A stretch of DNA of 31,958 bases from a virus: the IMG/VR virus record IMGVR_UViG_3300042294_000483, positions 1 to 31,958 of that record. One strand, written 5' to 3'. Of this stretch, positions 1-5,357 are shown in pieces. Position numbers and translations under genes: made by a program. The notes beneath the pieces are model-generated. The model was not told where the DNA came from and did not search any database. It was given only the letters and a program-made list of their open reading frames with translations. Each line of letters opens with the position of its first letter. Position 1 is the first letter of the stretch.

Positions 1-450
1 TCCGACATCGGCTGCTCCCATAACAGTCCATCGCGTGTCATACCCGAGACTGGAAAGGTCGCCAAGGACTCGTCCGAGTCCTCGATGAATGAGCATTGGG
101 CTGTTTTCCACAAATACGAATCTGGGTCGAACTTCGCTAACCACCCGCGCCATGTGATACCACATTGAGGACTGCTCTCCGTCAAGCCCTGCGCCTCGGC
201 CTGCGATGGAAATGTCCGTACAGGGAAAGCCGCCCGAAACAACGTCAACAATTCCTCGCCATGGCTGACCGTCAAAGGTTTGAACGTCATCCCAAATCGG
301 GAAAGGCGGGAGAACTCCGTCATTTTGTCTGGCGACAAGTACGCAAGCTGCGTAGGGTTCCCACTCGACTGCACAGACTGTTCGCCATCCGAGCAAATGG
401 CCCCCAAGTATTCCTCCACCAGCGCCTGCGAAAAGAGCCAGCTCATTCAT
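1..450 (-). CDS. C5 cytosine DNA methyltransferase, N-terminal part (runs off left edge)
   Basis: Reading the minus strand from the ATG at 450 gives 150 open codons to the window edge. The product has the C5 methyltransferase core: motif I as FAGAGGG near residues 7-13 (AdoMet binding), the catalytic motif IV GGFPCTDIS with Cys77, and motif VI as ENSP at 115-118. Such phage enzymes methylate cytosine in a short DNA target, usually to protect against host restriction. The start overlaps the previous stop by 8 bp and follows GAGGAG, so it is probably translationally coupled. The target-recognition domain and C-terminus lie outside the window, so completeness cannot be judged. Confidence 0.9.
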   Translation of the reverse strand, partial: MNELALFAGAGGGILGGHLLGWRTVCAVEWEPYAACVLVARQNDGVLPPFPIWDDVQTFDGQPWRGIVDVVSGGFPCTDISIAGRGAGLDGEQSSMWYHMARVVSEVRPRFVFVENSPMLIHRGLGRVLGDLSSLGYDTRWTVMGAADVG

Positions 451-826
451 TGCTCCTCAAGGCTGTGCGCCATGCCTCTCGCTGCGTTCTGGTCAACTCT
501 TCGCCAGCGTTTTCTCTGTCTCGCAGCTTATGCGCCCAGGCTTTTGGGTCTGGTCTGGTTTTCATCATGTCCCGCAGTGCGTGCAAGGTCGCAACCTTTT
601 CCGCTTGTGTCATTGGATTTGCAAATCCTGTGTTGTCCAAAGGCTTGCGCTTATGGAATTGAGCTTGCGTGATTTGCGGCCATTTGTGTGGATCTGCCCA
701 GGCATGGTCCGAGCAAAGTCTACCGCCAGTGTCCACGGCCCATCTGTTTGGACAGCCGTGCGCCTGGCAAAGCGTGTCGTTGGTTTCTGGCTCTGCGGGT
801 TTTGTTTTCCAAGATTCAAGTGCCAT
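443..826 (-). CDS. small Cys/His-containing phage protein, unknown function
   Basis: A 127-residue protein in the replication arm, lying between the DUF1376-type gene and the C5 methyltransferase. The ATG at 826 was chosen because it gives an 11 bp overlap with the upstream stop, while longer readings intrude further into that gene. Near the N-terminus are Cys-x3-Cys (C-QAHG-C type) and, about 18 residues on, C-x2-H, which could bind one zinc ion. The rest is polar and probably helical, ending in a basic stretch. Position next to a replication initiator would suit a helicase-loading or DNA-binding accessory role, but no family was recognised and this is only inference. Confidence 0.75.
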   Translation of the reverse strand: MALESWKTKPAEPETNDTLCQAHGCPNRWAVDTGGRLCSDHAWADPHKWPQITQAQFHKRKPLDNTGFANPMTQAEKVATLHALRDMMKTRPDPKAWAHKLRDRENAGEELTRTQREAWRTALRSNE

Positions 827-1583
827 GATATTTGCCCTCAATGATTTTTGCGAAGTTGCTCGGCTTGATGATCCACTCAAGGTCGGCCACAAAAGCTCGG
901 CCATCTTTGCTATTGACCTTGCCTGTCAAGAACTTGGATTTGTTGATGTGCTGGAAGAAGCCAGCCCACCATTCCAACACTGCTTCTTGTGTAGCTGGCC
1001 TACTCTGCCCAATGTCAGCAGCGACTTCACGCCATCTTTGCTTCAAGTAGCCCTTGCGGGTTTCGTTCCAGACTTCCACCCTGCGTAGGGTTGGCAAGTG
1101 CTGGTGATACAAGTCCATAACGGCTTTGTGTTGGCAAACTGGCAAACTATCTTTAGCCTCAGGTTCACCGTCAGGTGGACATATATATGTATCTTCTTGG
1201 TTATTGGTTATTGGTTTATGGTTTATGGTTGCTATTGGGGTTGCATTAGGGGGGCTAATAGCCTCCCTAATGCTACCCTTTGACCACCTCTTAGCCGCCC
1301 CACGTTTTCCGGCTTCTATAAACTCTTTGAACTTGGCAATCTCAGCATCTGCACGGGGGTGGATGAAGCCATCTTCAGCCGATGTGAAGAACTCATCTAG
1401 CACAGTCAAGACTTCTTGCTCGTAGTCCCTCATGCCTATTTGCCGAGCAATGTCACGCTGCTTGATAGGCACTTCATGCAGATAGTAATGGTCTAAAAGT
1501 CGGCGGTAAGCTATATCCTCAATCAAGGACAAATGATGTGTGTGTGACTTGTAGTCACCGATGTGAAATTGGTAATAGTGCAT
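816..1583 (-). CDS. DUF1376-domain phage replication protein
   Basis: A 255-residue protein. The first ~95 residues match the DUF1376 (YdaU-like) pattern: MHYYQFHIGDY at the start, then HLSLIEDIAYRRLLDHYY. A low-complexity Asn/Thr/Pro linker follows. The C-terminal ~110 residues include GRAFVADLEWIIKPSNFAKI, a segment typical of phage replication initiators. The ATG at 1583 is preferred over an upstream TTG at 1598 because the family begins with this motif. The likely role is origin recognition or helicase recruitment, by analogy with lambda O/P-type proteins. The linker DNA carries iteron-like repeats and a long palindrome (1132-1273), as in initiators that contain their own origin. There is no strong Shine-Dalgarno; only a GGG lies 7 nt upstream, inside a predicted leader stem. 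Confidence 0.85.
   Translation of the reverse strand: MHYYQFHIGDYKSHTHHLSLIEDIAYRRLLDHYYLHEVPIKQRDIARQIGMRDYEQEVLTVLDEFFTSAEDGFIHPRADAEIAKFKEFIEAGKRGAAKRWSKGSIREAISPPNATPIATINHKPITNNQEDTYICPPDGEPEAKDSLPVCQHKAVMDLYHQHLPTLRRVEVWNETRKGYLKQRWREVAADIGQSRPATQEAVLEWWAGFFQHINKSKFLTGKVNSKDGRAFVADLEWIIKPSNFAKIIEGKYHGT
1197..1231 (+). repeat. five tandem 7-bp iteron-like repeats
   Basis: Read on the plus strand the units are TTGGTTA, TTGGTTA, TTGGTTT, ATGGTTT and ATGGTTG, head to tail with no gaps. They encode the Asn/Pro/Thr linker of the replication protein on the other strand. This spacing is shorter than a helical turn, so a protein would contact pairs of units, or the tract may act as an unwinding element. 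Confidence 0.7.
1243..1273. repeat. 31-bp near-perfect palindrome
   Basis: The arms GCATTAGGGGGGCTA (1243-1257) and TAGCCTCCCTAATGC (1259-1273) flank a single A and pair over 15 positions with one mismatch. The palindrome lies 11 bp from the iteron tract, inside coding sequence. It could be a cruciform or a dimeric protein site. Confidence 0.75.
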
Positions 1584-1590
1584 TGAAGCG

Positions 1591-1673
1591 CCCAGCAAAA
1601 CCCACTGGAAAAGAAACGTCAGCAGGTGGTGGGTTCACTTTTCGGTCTGCTCATGACTTCAGACCTAGCTGGG
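1591..1673 (-). promoter_or_regulatory. candidate three-way-junction RNA leader before the replication gene
   Basis: The ~100-nt gap between two minus-strand genes contains three nested perfect stems as RNA. P1 pairs CCCAGC (1673-1668) with GCTGGG (1596-1591). P2 pairs GGTCTG (1665-1660) with CAGACC (1649-1644). P3 pairs AACCCAC (1635-1629) with GTGGGTT (1605-1599). P1 closes 7 nt before the ATG at 1583, and its 3' strand holds the only purine-rich ribosome-binding candidate, so folding could restrict translation. The pairings are seen; the regulatory role is inferred. Confidence 0.4.
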
Positions 1674-1683
1674 TTTCAGAAAA

Positions 1684-1689
1684 ATTATA
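1684..1689 (-). promoter_or_regulatory. candidate -10 element upstream of the structured leader
   Basis: On the minus strand the stop of the 112-residue gene overlaps a perfect TATAAT. Transcription would begin near 1677, just at the base of the three-way-junction leader. No convincing -35 hexamer is present at 16-18 bp, so any promoter would be weak or activator-dependent. Confidence 0.3.
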
Positions 1690-2023
1690 GCGTGTTGACT
1701 GAGTTCAAACTGTATGACACCAAAGGCTTTGCAGACCCTCTGCGTTTATTGCATTTGCGGCAAACAGGCTCAACCTCTGTTGGTTTGTTGTAATCACGAT
1801 GGTCATAACATTGTCCAGGCTTACCACAGTCAACGCACAAAAGGGTTTTAACTGATGGCAAATTGCCTTGCCTGACAGCTTTGCTTACAGCATTCATAGC
1901 TGCAACTTGCCCGTTTAGTTTTCTGTTTGAATCAACACAGGGCCAGCAAATTTTTGCCCGAGAATCCCTGTTTTGTATTTCAAGATTGCAAAAGATGCAC
2001 AAAAAATTGGCTGGTGTTGTCAT
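1685..2023 (-). CDS. Cys-rich HNH-like phage protein
   Basis: A 112-residue protein whose ATG overlaps the regulator's stop by 4 bp. It has four CxxC pairs: CIFC and CWPC near the N-terminus, CVDC around residue 63, and CRKC around 88. Between the last two pairs is C-YDHRDYNKP, so the second half looks like a zinc-supported HNH or treble-clef fold (CxxC, DH, then CxxCN). The histidine is followed by a basic, Asn-containing tail. It could be a small nuclease or only a structural zinc module that binds nucleic acid. Co-transcription with a repressor and a replication protein suggests a DNA-related role. No specific family was identified. Confidence 0.7.
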   Translation of the reverse strand: MTTPANFLCIFCNLEIQNRDSRAKICWPCVDSNRKLNGQVAAMNAVSKAVRQGNLPSVKTLLCVDCGKPGQCYDHRDYNKPTEVEPVCRKCNKRRGSAKPLVSYSLNSVNTL

Positions 2024-2235
2024 GTCTGATCTTTCGCCAGTTCAGGCCAGATAGACCGCCAACTGCCCTGGCAAACCATCTTGCGGCCAACACGACCGTC
2101 TGTTTCCTGTTCTACCCTCACGGCCTCCATCGCTGACATATCCCTGCGCCCTGTCAAACATTGGTACAGGTACTGCTCATTGATGCCAACTTTTTCTGCC
2201 AGCTGTCGGCGTTCGTCTGCGGTGATGGTGTTCAT
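2020..2235 (-). CDS. YdaS/Cro-like helix-turn-helix regulator
   Basis: A 71-residue protein with a short HTH: ADERRQLAEKVGINEQYLYQCLTGRR resembles the YdaS/Cro-like pattern, in which a recognition helix follows VGINEQYLYQ. Such proteins repress the divergent early promoters of prophages and phages. The ATG at 2235 is preferred over the upstream TTG at 2265. An extended -10 (TGC TAGAAT, 2252-2244) would start transcription about 1-3 nt before this ATG, and neither start has a Shine-Dalgarno, so the mRNA is probably leaderless, like lambda cI from PRM. It faces an operator-rich divergent region, consistent with autoregulation. No CI-type repressor is visible in the window. Confidence 0.75.
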   Translation of the reverse strand: MNTITADERRQLAEKVGINEQYLYQCLTGRRDMSAMEAVRVEQETDGRVGRKMVCQGSWRSIWPELAKDQT

Positions 2236-2243
2236 AGGCTGTA

Positions 2244-2252
2244 ATTCTAGCA
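2244..2252 (-). promoter_or_regulatory. extended -10 of the leftward (regulator) promoter
   Basis: Minus-strand TGC TAGAAT at 2252-2244 places the start site only 1-3 nt before the regulator's ATG at 2235. The -10 lies within an operator copy, so occupancy would block the promoter. No strong -35 is seen, which is usual for extended -10 promoters. Confidence 0.5.
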
Positions 2253-2330
2253 CATTGATAGACAACAGCAGACTTAGGGAAAGTACTTAGAAAATATTTT
2301 CTAGCAATACGCTTTTATCATCTAGCTCTA

Positions 2331-2339
2331 TGCTAGAAT
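2331..2339 (+). promoter_or_regulatory. extended -10 of the rightward (recombination operon) promoter
   Basis: TGC TAGAAT at 2331-2339 is the same 9-mer as the leftward element in mirror orientation. It forms one arm of the TCTAGC/GCTAGA palindrome. Initiation near 2346 would give a ~41-nt leader ending in a strong GGAGG before the ATG at 2387. Confidence 0.5.
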
Positions 2340-2363
2340 TCACACATGCCCTAGCAATTTCGC

Positions 2364-2381
2364 CAAGGGTCTTTTTAGGAG
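2364..2381 (+). repeat. 18-nt leader/RBS repeat, copy 1
   Basis: CAAGGGTCTTTTTAGGAG sits directly before the first gene of the plus operon and supplies its Shine-Dalgarno. An exact second copy precedes the next gene (2606-2623). Confidence 0.85.
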
Positions 2382-2386
2382 GTCAC

Positions 2387-2575
2387 ATGACCGATTTCAC
2401 ATTCTCTCCCGCAGACTTCAACGCCACTGAAATTACAGTGGTTGCCAACACGCCAGATGGCAAACAATACCTTGCAGAGCGTTATGGATTTGCTTGCGCT
2501 TCCATCAACATTCGCAAGTCTGCTGCACCAGAACTGGCTGACAGCTTTGAGTTTCAAGGGTTGTCGTACTCTTGA
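2387..2575 (+). CDS. first gene of the plus operon, unknown function
   Basis: A 62-residue polar protein with no recognised family. The ATG at 2387 follows GGAGG with 4-nt spacing; an in-frame ATG at 2330 lies inside the promoter and is rejected. A short mixed alpha/beta fold is likely: a beta-like TEITVVANT stretch is followed by YLAERYGFACASINI. It is the promoter-proximal gene of the recombination operon and carries a duplicated translation leader, so it should be strongly expressed early. Early position and small size would suit a host-takeover or regulatory product, but no function can be assigned. Confidence 0.7.
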   Translation: MTDFTFSPADFNATEITVVANTPDGKQYLAERYGFACASINIRKSAAPELADSFEFQGLSYS

Positions 2576-2581
2576 CCAATC

Positions 2582-2595
2582 GGGGCTTCGGCCCC
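2582..2595 (+). promoter_or_regulatory. UUCG-capped hairpin between the first two plus genes
   Basis: GGGGC-TTCG-GCCCC forms a very stable stem with a cUUCGg tetraloop 7 nt after the first gene's stop. No U-run follows, so it is more likely an RNA-stabilising or partial attenuating element than a full terminator. The same hairpin, with a U-run, occurs on the minus strand at 31177-31190. Confidence 0.6.
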
Positions 2596-2605
2596 ATCAA
2601 TCCCG

Positions 2606-2623
2606 CAAGGGTCTTTTTAGGAG
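2606..2623 (+). repeat. 18-nt leader/RBS repeat, copy 2
   Basis: An exact copy of CAAGGGTCTTTTTAGGAG. It supplies the Shine-Dalgarno of the gene starting at 2629, with a 5-nt spacer. Confidence 0.85.
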
Positions 2624-2628
2624 CAATC

Positions 2629-2910
2629 ATGAAAGTCAAAACAGCACTTTACGTGTATCACACCCAATACGCTTGGGAAGATCAAGGCAGCTACCAAGCC
2701 TACACCTGGAAATCTGACGACACAGCTACCAGCACTTTTGTTGGTCAGCAAGAAGTTGAATTGGAAATCCCCGACAACTACGACCCACGCCAACAGCAGA
2801 TAGCTGCACTGGTTGCCAGCAAACAAGCACTTATGGCCGAATACCAAAAGTCGGTCACAGAAATCAATGAGCGCATCAGCAAATTACAAGCACTGGAGTA
2901 CACAGCATGA
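2629..2910 (+). CDS. small phage protein with C-terminal coiled coil, unknown function
   Basis: A 93-residue protein. The start at 2629 follows GGAG from the second 18-nt leader repeat. The first ~45 residues look beta-rich and aromatic (TALYVYHTQYAW, SYQAYTW). The last ~40 are helical with heptad-like leucines and alanines (QQQIAALVASKQALMAEYQKS), suggesting oligomerisation. Its stop overlaps the start of the annealing-protein gene by 4 bp, so the two are translationally coupled. It may assist the recombination proteins, but no family was recognised. Confidence 0.75.
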   Translation: MKVKTALYVYHTQYAWEDQGSYQAYTWKSDDTATSTFVGQQEVELEIPDNYDPRQQQIAALVASKQALMAEYQKSVTEINERISKLQALEYTA

Positions 2911-3464
2911 AGAACATCGCCACCGCACTGGTAAAGGCACAGCAAGCCTTTGGCCCTGCCCTGAAAAGCAGCACCAACCCACACTTCCGCAGCCGCTATG
3001 CCGATTTGTCGGCCTGCGTTGAGGCAGTCATTGAAGGCTTGAACGGGGCTGGCATTGCCCTTGTCCAACGCACCAGCGAGGACACCACCGGGGTCACCGT
3101 TGAGACTGTGTTCATTCATGAGTCAGGCGAGATGCTGGAGTGCGGCAAGCTGCACGTGCCAGCAGCCAAGCAAGACCCGCAAGGCTACGGATCTGCTCTC
3201 ACATATGCAAGGCGATACAGCCTAATGGCAGCTTGCGGAATTGCACCTGAAGATGACGATGGCAACGCAGCCACACGCAAGGCTGTTCCAACTCCAGATA
3301 TCACCGACCATCTGGCTGCAATCGATGCCAGCGCCAACAGCGAAGAATTGGCAAAGGTCTACAAAGACGCACTGGCAGCTTGCGATGGCAACCAGGTGCT
3401 TCAGGCCAAAGTTATTGCAGCCAAAAAAGCTCGGGTTGAGCGTGCCAAACAGGAGAAATCATGA
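2907..3464 (+). CDS. erf: Erf-family single-strand annealing protein
   Basis: A 185-residue protein with the conserved Erf/ERF N-terminal pattern: AQQAFGPALKSSTNPHFRSRYADL (residues ~11-34), then a beta-rich segment, then GYGSALTYARRYSLMAACGIAPEDDDGN (~94-121). Proteins of this class bind single-stranded DNA as rings and anneal complementary strands, as P22 Erf does in circularisation and recombination. The C-terminal ~60 residues are helical and may recruit partners. A YqaJ/lambda-Exo-like nuclease gene lies three genes downstream, completing a two-component recombinase. Both ends are joined to neighbours by 4-bp ATGA overlaps. Confidence 0.92.
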   Translation: MKNIATALVKAQQAFGPALKSSTNPHFRSRYADLSACVEAVIEGLNGAGIALVQRTSEDTTGVTVETVFIHESGEMLECGKLHVPAAKQDPQGYGSALTYARRYSLMAACGIAPEDDDGNAATRKAVPTPDITDHLAAIDASANSEELAKVYKDALAACDGNQVLQAKVIAAKKARVERAKQEKS

Positions 3465-3667
3465 GCGCTAAAACAGGTGGGCCAGCGTTTCCACTGGTAA
3501 CAGAAAAGCAAATTCTGCATGATGGCATGACCCTGCGCGACTACTTTGCAGCCAAGGCGATGGCGCAACTTATGTTTAATTCGCCCGTTGTCCAAGACGA
3601 TGCTCGCACCACGGCATCGTGGGCATACGAATATGCAGACGCCATGCTGAAAGCGAGGGAAGTATGA
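3461..3667 (+). CDS. conserved small phage protein (GMTLRDYFAAKAM type)
   Basis: A 68-residue protein of a kind common in temperate phages of Proteobacteria. It has an N-terminal GGPAFP motif, then HDGMTLRDYFAAKAMAQLM, then a helical A-x-YEYADAMLKAR end. No biochemical role is established that I can name. It is coupled to both neighbours by 4-bp overlaps within the recombination operon. Confidence 0.85.
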   Translation: MSAKTGGPAFPLVTEKQILHDGMTLRDYFAAKAMAQLMFNSPVVQDDARTTASWAYEYADAMLKAREV

Positions 3668-4008
3668 GCTACACCCCTGAACGCTGGCACTTTCAAGACA
3701 ACACGCGCTACTCATCGCCTTGGACAACCAACCCCTACAGCATCATCACGCGCAAGCCTGGGGTTCATGGCACAACGATTGCCAACATCCCCAACCGCAG
3801 GACAGTGCCTGATGCTGAACAACGGGCCAATGCCATGCTGATTGCCCATGCCCCTGAGATGCTGGAACTCTTGCGCACATTTGTTGGTTGGTATTCAAAC
3901 AAAGAAAAGGACAATTTCCACAAAGTTATGCCATTCAAAAATCAACCACCTGAGATCCAGGCTGCGATGAAGTTGATCGAGAAAACAACAGGGGAATCGT
4001 ATGTCTGA
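3664..4008 (+). CDS. conserved early phage protein, unknown function
   Basis: A 114-residue protein. The start at 3664 overlaps the previous stop (ATGA), and upstream in-frame starts run back into that gene. It has an aromatic N-terminus (SYTPERWHFQDNTRY) and a segment NRRTVPDAEQRANAMLIAHAPEMLELLRTFV. The EQRANA-LIA-APEML-LL pattern is widespread in phage early regions, where such proteins remain uncharacterised. The last codons overlap the nuclease gene by 8 bp, so expression is coupled to the exonuclease. Confidence 0.8.
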   Translation: MSYTPERWHFQDNTRYSSPWTTNPYSIITRKPGVHGTTIANIPNRRTVPDAEQRANAMLIAHAPEMLELLRTFVGWYSNKEKDNFHKVMPFKNQPPEIQAAMKLIEKTTGESYV

Positions 4009-4636
4009 AGAACAAGGAACCGAAAGCTGGTTTGCCAACCGCTTGGGCAAAGTCACCGCCAGCCGCTTGGCTGATGTGCTTGCCAAAACAAAAACGGGTT
4101 ACAGCGCAAGCCGTACCAATTACATGACACAGCTTGTCCTGGAGCGCATCACCCAGACCAAGGCCGAGTCATTCAGTAATGCAGCAATGCAGTGGGGTAC
4201 AGAACAGGAACCCTTTGCACGGGCTGCGTATGAGGCGCATACGGGACAAATGGTCGAGGAAGTAGGATTCATACCTCACCCCGACATTGAGGCTGCTGGT
4301 GCCTCGCCTGATGGCTTGGTGGGTGATGATGGCATGGTCGAGATTAAATGCCCGTCATCCAGCACAGCCCTTGAAGTTTGGCTTACCCACTCGCAAGGCG
4401 GCAACCCTGTCGAAGCAAAGTACTACGCCCAGATGCAGTGGCAAATGCGCTGCGCTGATCGGTCTTGGTGCGATTACGTAGTCTTTGACCCCAGGATGCC
4501 AGCCAAGGCCCAGTTATTTATTCACCGAGTCGAACGCAATGCCGAATGGCTGAAGATTGCTGAAGATGAGGTCACCACGTTTTTGGCTGAAGTAGATGCC
4601 AAAGTCACCGCCCTTAAATCAATCATTGGAGAATGA
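4001..4636 (+). CDS. YqaJ/lambda-Exo-like recombination exonuclease
   Basis: A 211-residue protein of the PD-(D/E)XK recombinase class. The catalytic signature is clear: GTEQEPFAR around residue 70 supplies an acidic residue, ASPDGLV holds Asp104, and MVEIKCP holds Glu114 and Lys116. Downstream, YYAQMQWQM (141-149) is the conserved Gln-containing helix of the family. Lambda Exo-type enzymes form rings and degrade the 5' strand of DNA ends, handing the 3' strand to the annealing protein. Here that partner is the Erf-like protein encoded at 2907. Length is close to lambda Exo (226). The 8-bp overlap upstream indicates translational coupling. Confidence 0.93.
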   Translation: MSEEQGTESWFANRLGKVTASRLADVLAKTKTGYSASRTNYMTQLVLERITQTKAESFSNAAMQWGTEQEPFARAAYEAHTGQMVEEVGFIPHPDIEAAGASPDGLVGDDGMVEIKCPSSSTALEVWLTHSQGGNPVEAKYYAQMQWQMRCADRSWCDYVVFDPRMPAKAQLFIHRVERNAEWLKIAEDEVTTFLAEVDAKVTALKSIIGE

Positions 4637-4638
4637 AA

Positions 4639-4893
4639 ATGTCCCGTATCAGCAAAGAAATCTCGTGCATTACAGGCGAGTACACAAACGCCAACGGAGA
4701 GCGCAAAAAACGTTATCAGCGTATTGGCTCAATCATCAACACCAAAAACGGTGAAATGCTCAAGCTGGACAGCATCCCACTGCGCGAAGGCGGGTGGGAT
4801 GGTTGGGCATACATCAACGACCCCAAGCCGCAAGAAGAGCGCCAAGAGCGCCGTCCAGCAGCGTTTGATGACGATACAGACTTGCCCTTTTAG
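4639..4893 (+). CDS. small protein with SSB-like acidic C-terminal tip
   Basis: An 84-residue protein. The ATG at 4639 is preferred because GGAG sits 7 nt upstream; the in-frame ATG at 4633 is too close to it. The body is beta-rich (EISCITGEYTNANGERK, then YQRIGSIINTKNGEMLKL). The last nine residues, FDDDTDLPF, closely resemble the DDDIPF tip by which bacterial SSB recruits recombination and replication proteins. Placement after the Erf-like and exonuclease genes supports a single-stranded-DNA-binding role. At this length it would hold at most one compact OB-like domain. This is inference from the tip and context; the body was not matched to a named family. Confidence 0.75.
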   Translation: MSRISKEISCITGEYTNANGERKKRYQRIGSIINTKNGEMLKLDSIPLREGGWDGWAYINDPKPQEERQERRPAAFDDDTDLPF

Positions 4894-4910
4894 AATTGAT
4901 GTGCTATCAT
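4882..4910 (+). promoter_or_regulatory. candidate promoter for the HNH gene
   Basis: TTGCCC (4882-4887), a 17-bp spacer, then TGC-TATCAT with the -10 at 4905-4910. The predicted start site coincides with the ATG at 4917, and no Shine-Dalgarno precedes that codon, so a leaderless mRNA is likely. Confidence 0.5.
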
Positions 4911-4916
4911 GTCTAA

Positions 4917-5357
4917 ATGACTGAACATTGGAAGCCAGTACCGAGCAAGCCAGGCTTAATGGCTAGCTCATTGGGGCGAGTGAAGTTGCCAGATGGTGTT
5001 GCACCATTGCCAAATGGAGGCACTCGAGCATATCAACCAAAACCTACATATGGGTTCAAAACCAAGGCATCAAAAACAGCACGGCACGAATACATGGGAT
5101 TGTCAAACAGGAAGTTGGGAAACCTGAAAATCCATCGACTTGTGTGCGAAGCCTTTCACGGCCCGGCCCCGTTTGAGCGCGCAGTGGTTTTGCATCTTGA
5201 TGAAAACGCCCTCAACAACAAACCAGAAAACCTGCGATGGGGGACGCAAAAAGAAAACCTCAATATGCCCAAGTTTATTGAGTATTGCAAATCACGCATA
5301 GGTGAAAACAGTCCGGCCATCAAAGGCAAAAAACGAAAACTTGAGGAGAAATCATGA
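4917..5357 (+). CDS. HNH (HNH_3/NUMOD4-like) homing-type endonuclease
   Basis: A 146-residue protein. The N-terminus, EHWKPVPSKPGLMASSLGRV, resembles the NUMOD4 DNA-binding motif. The centre has IHRLVCEAFHG, then VVLHLDENALNNKPENLRW (residues ~98-116), the HNH_3 active-site pattern with its His and Asn residues. A basic tail follows. Such genes are usually selfish nucleases in phage genomes. It breaks the chain of ATGA-coupled genes on its 5' side, seems to carry its own promoter and lacks a ribosome-binding site, all consistent with later insertion. Its stop overlaps the next start by 4 bp. Confidence 0.87.
   Translation: MTEHWKPVPSKPGLMASSLGRVKLPDGVAPLPNGGTRAYQPKPTYGFKTKASKTARHEYMGLSNRKLGNLKIHRLVCEAFHGPAPFERAVVLHLDENALNNKPENLRWGTQKENLNMPKFIEYCKSRIGENSPAIKGKKRKLEEKS

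Larger units (their letters stand above)
1132..1273. other. candidate replication origin inside the replication gene
   Basis: Within 142 bp of the linker-coding part of the DUF1376-type gene lie two tandem TGGCAAAC 8-mers (1132-1147), the AT palindrome ACATATATATGT (1179-1190), five consecutive 7-mers of consensus WTGGTTW (1197-1231) and a 31-bp near-perfect palindrome (1243-1273). Tandem iterons plus an AT-rich palindrome inside an initiator gene resemble the lambdoid arrangement, where the origin sits within gene O. The repeats are seen directly; the origin function is inferred. Confidence 0.5.
2243..2359. promoter_or_regulatory. divergent operator/promoter region with TCTAGC-type sites
   Basis: The core CTAGC/GCTAG recurs five times in about 115 bp: AATTCTAGCA (2243-2252), TTTTCTAGCA (2297-2306), TCTAGC (2321-2326), TGCTAGAATT (2331-2340) and CCTAGCAAT (2350-2358). 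Two sites form a perfect inverted repeat, TCTAGC-5 nt-GCTAGA (2321-2337). A 16-bp perfect palindrome, TAGAAAATATTTTCTA, covers 2288-2303. The YdaS-like protein is the obvious candidate ligand. Confidence 0.65.

Noticed and set aside
1197-1231. CRISPR-like repeat array
   Set aside because: The units are 7 bp and contiguous without spacers, and they are translated as part of the replication protein.
165-1425. Several plus-strand open frames of 60-165 codons at the left edge
   Set aside because: They lie opposite the C5 methyltransferase, Zn-binding-like and DUF1376-type genes, whose motifs are clear on the minus strand.
2236-2265. TTG start giving a 10-residue longer regulator
   Set aside because: There is no ribosome-binding site, and the extended -10 at 2244-2252 lies downstream of this TTG, so its transcript would not contain it.
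2330-2386. Upstream ATG for the first plus gene
   Set aside because: It lies within the operator/promoter, before the predicted transcription start, while GGAGG sits correctly before the ATG at 2387.
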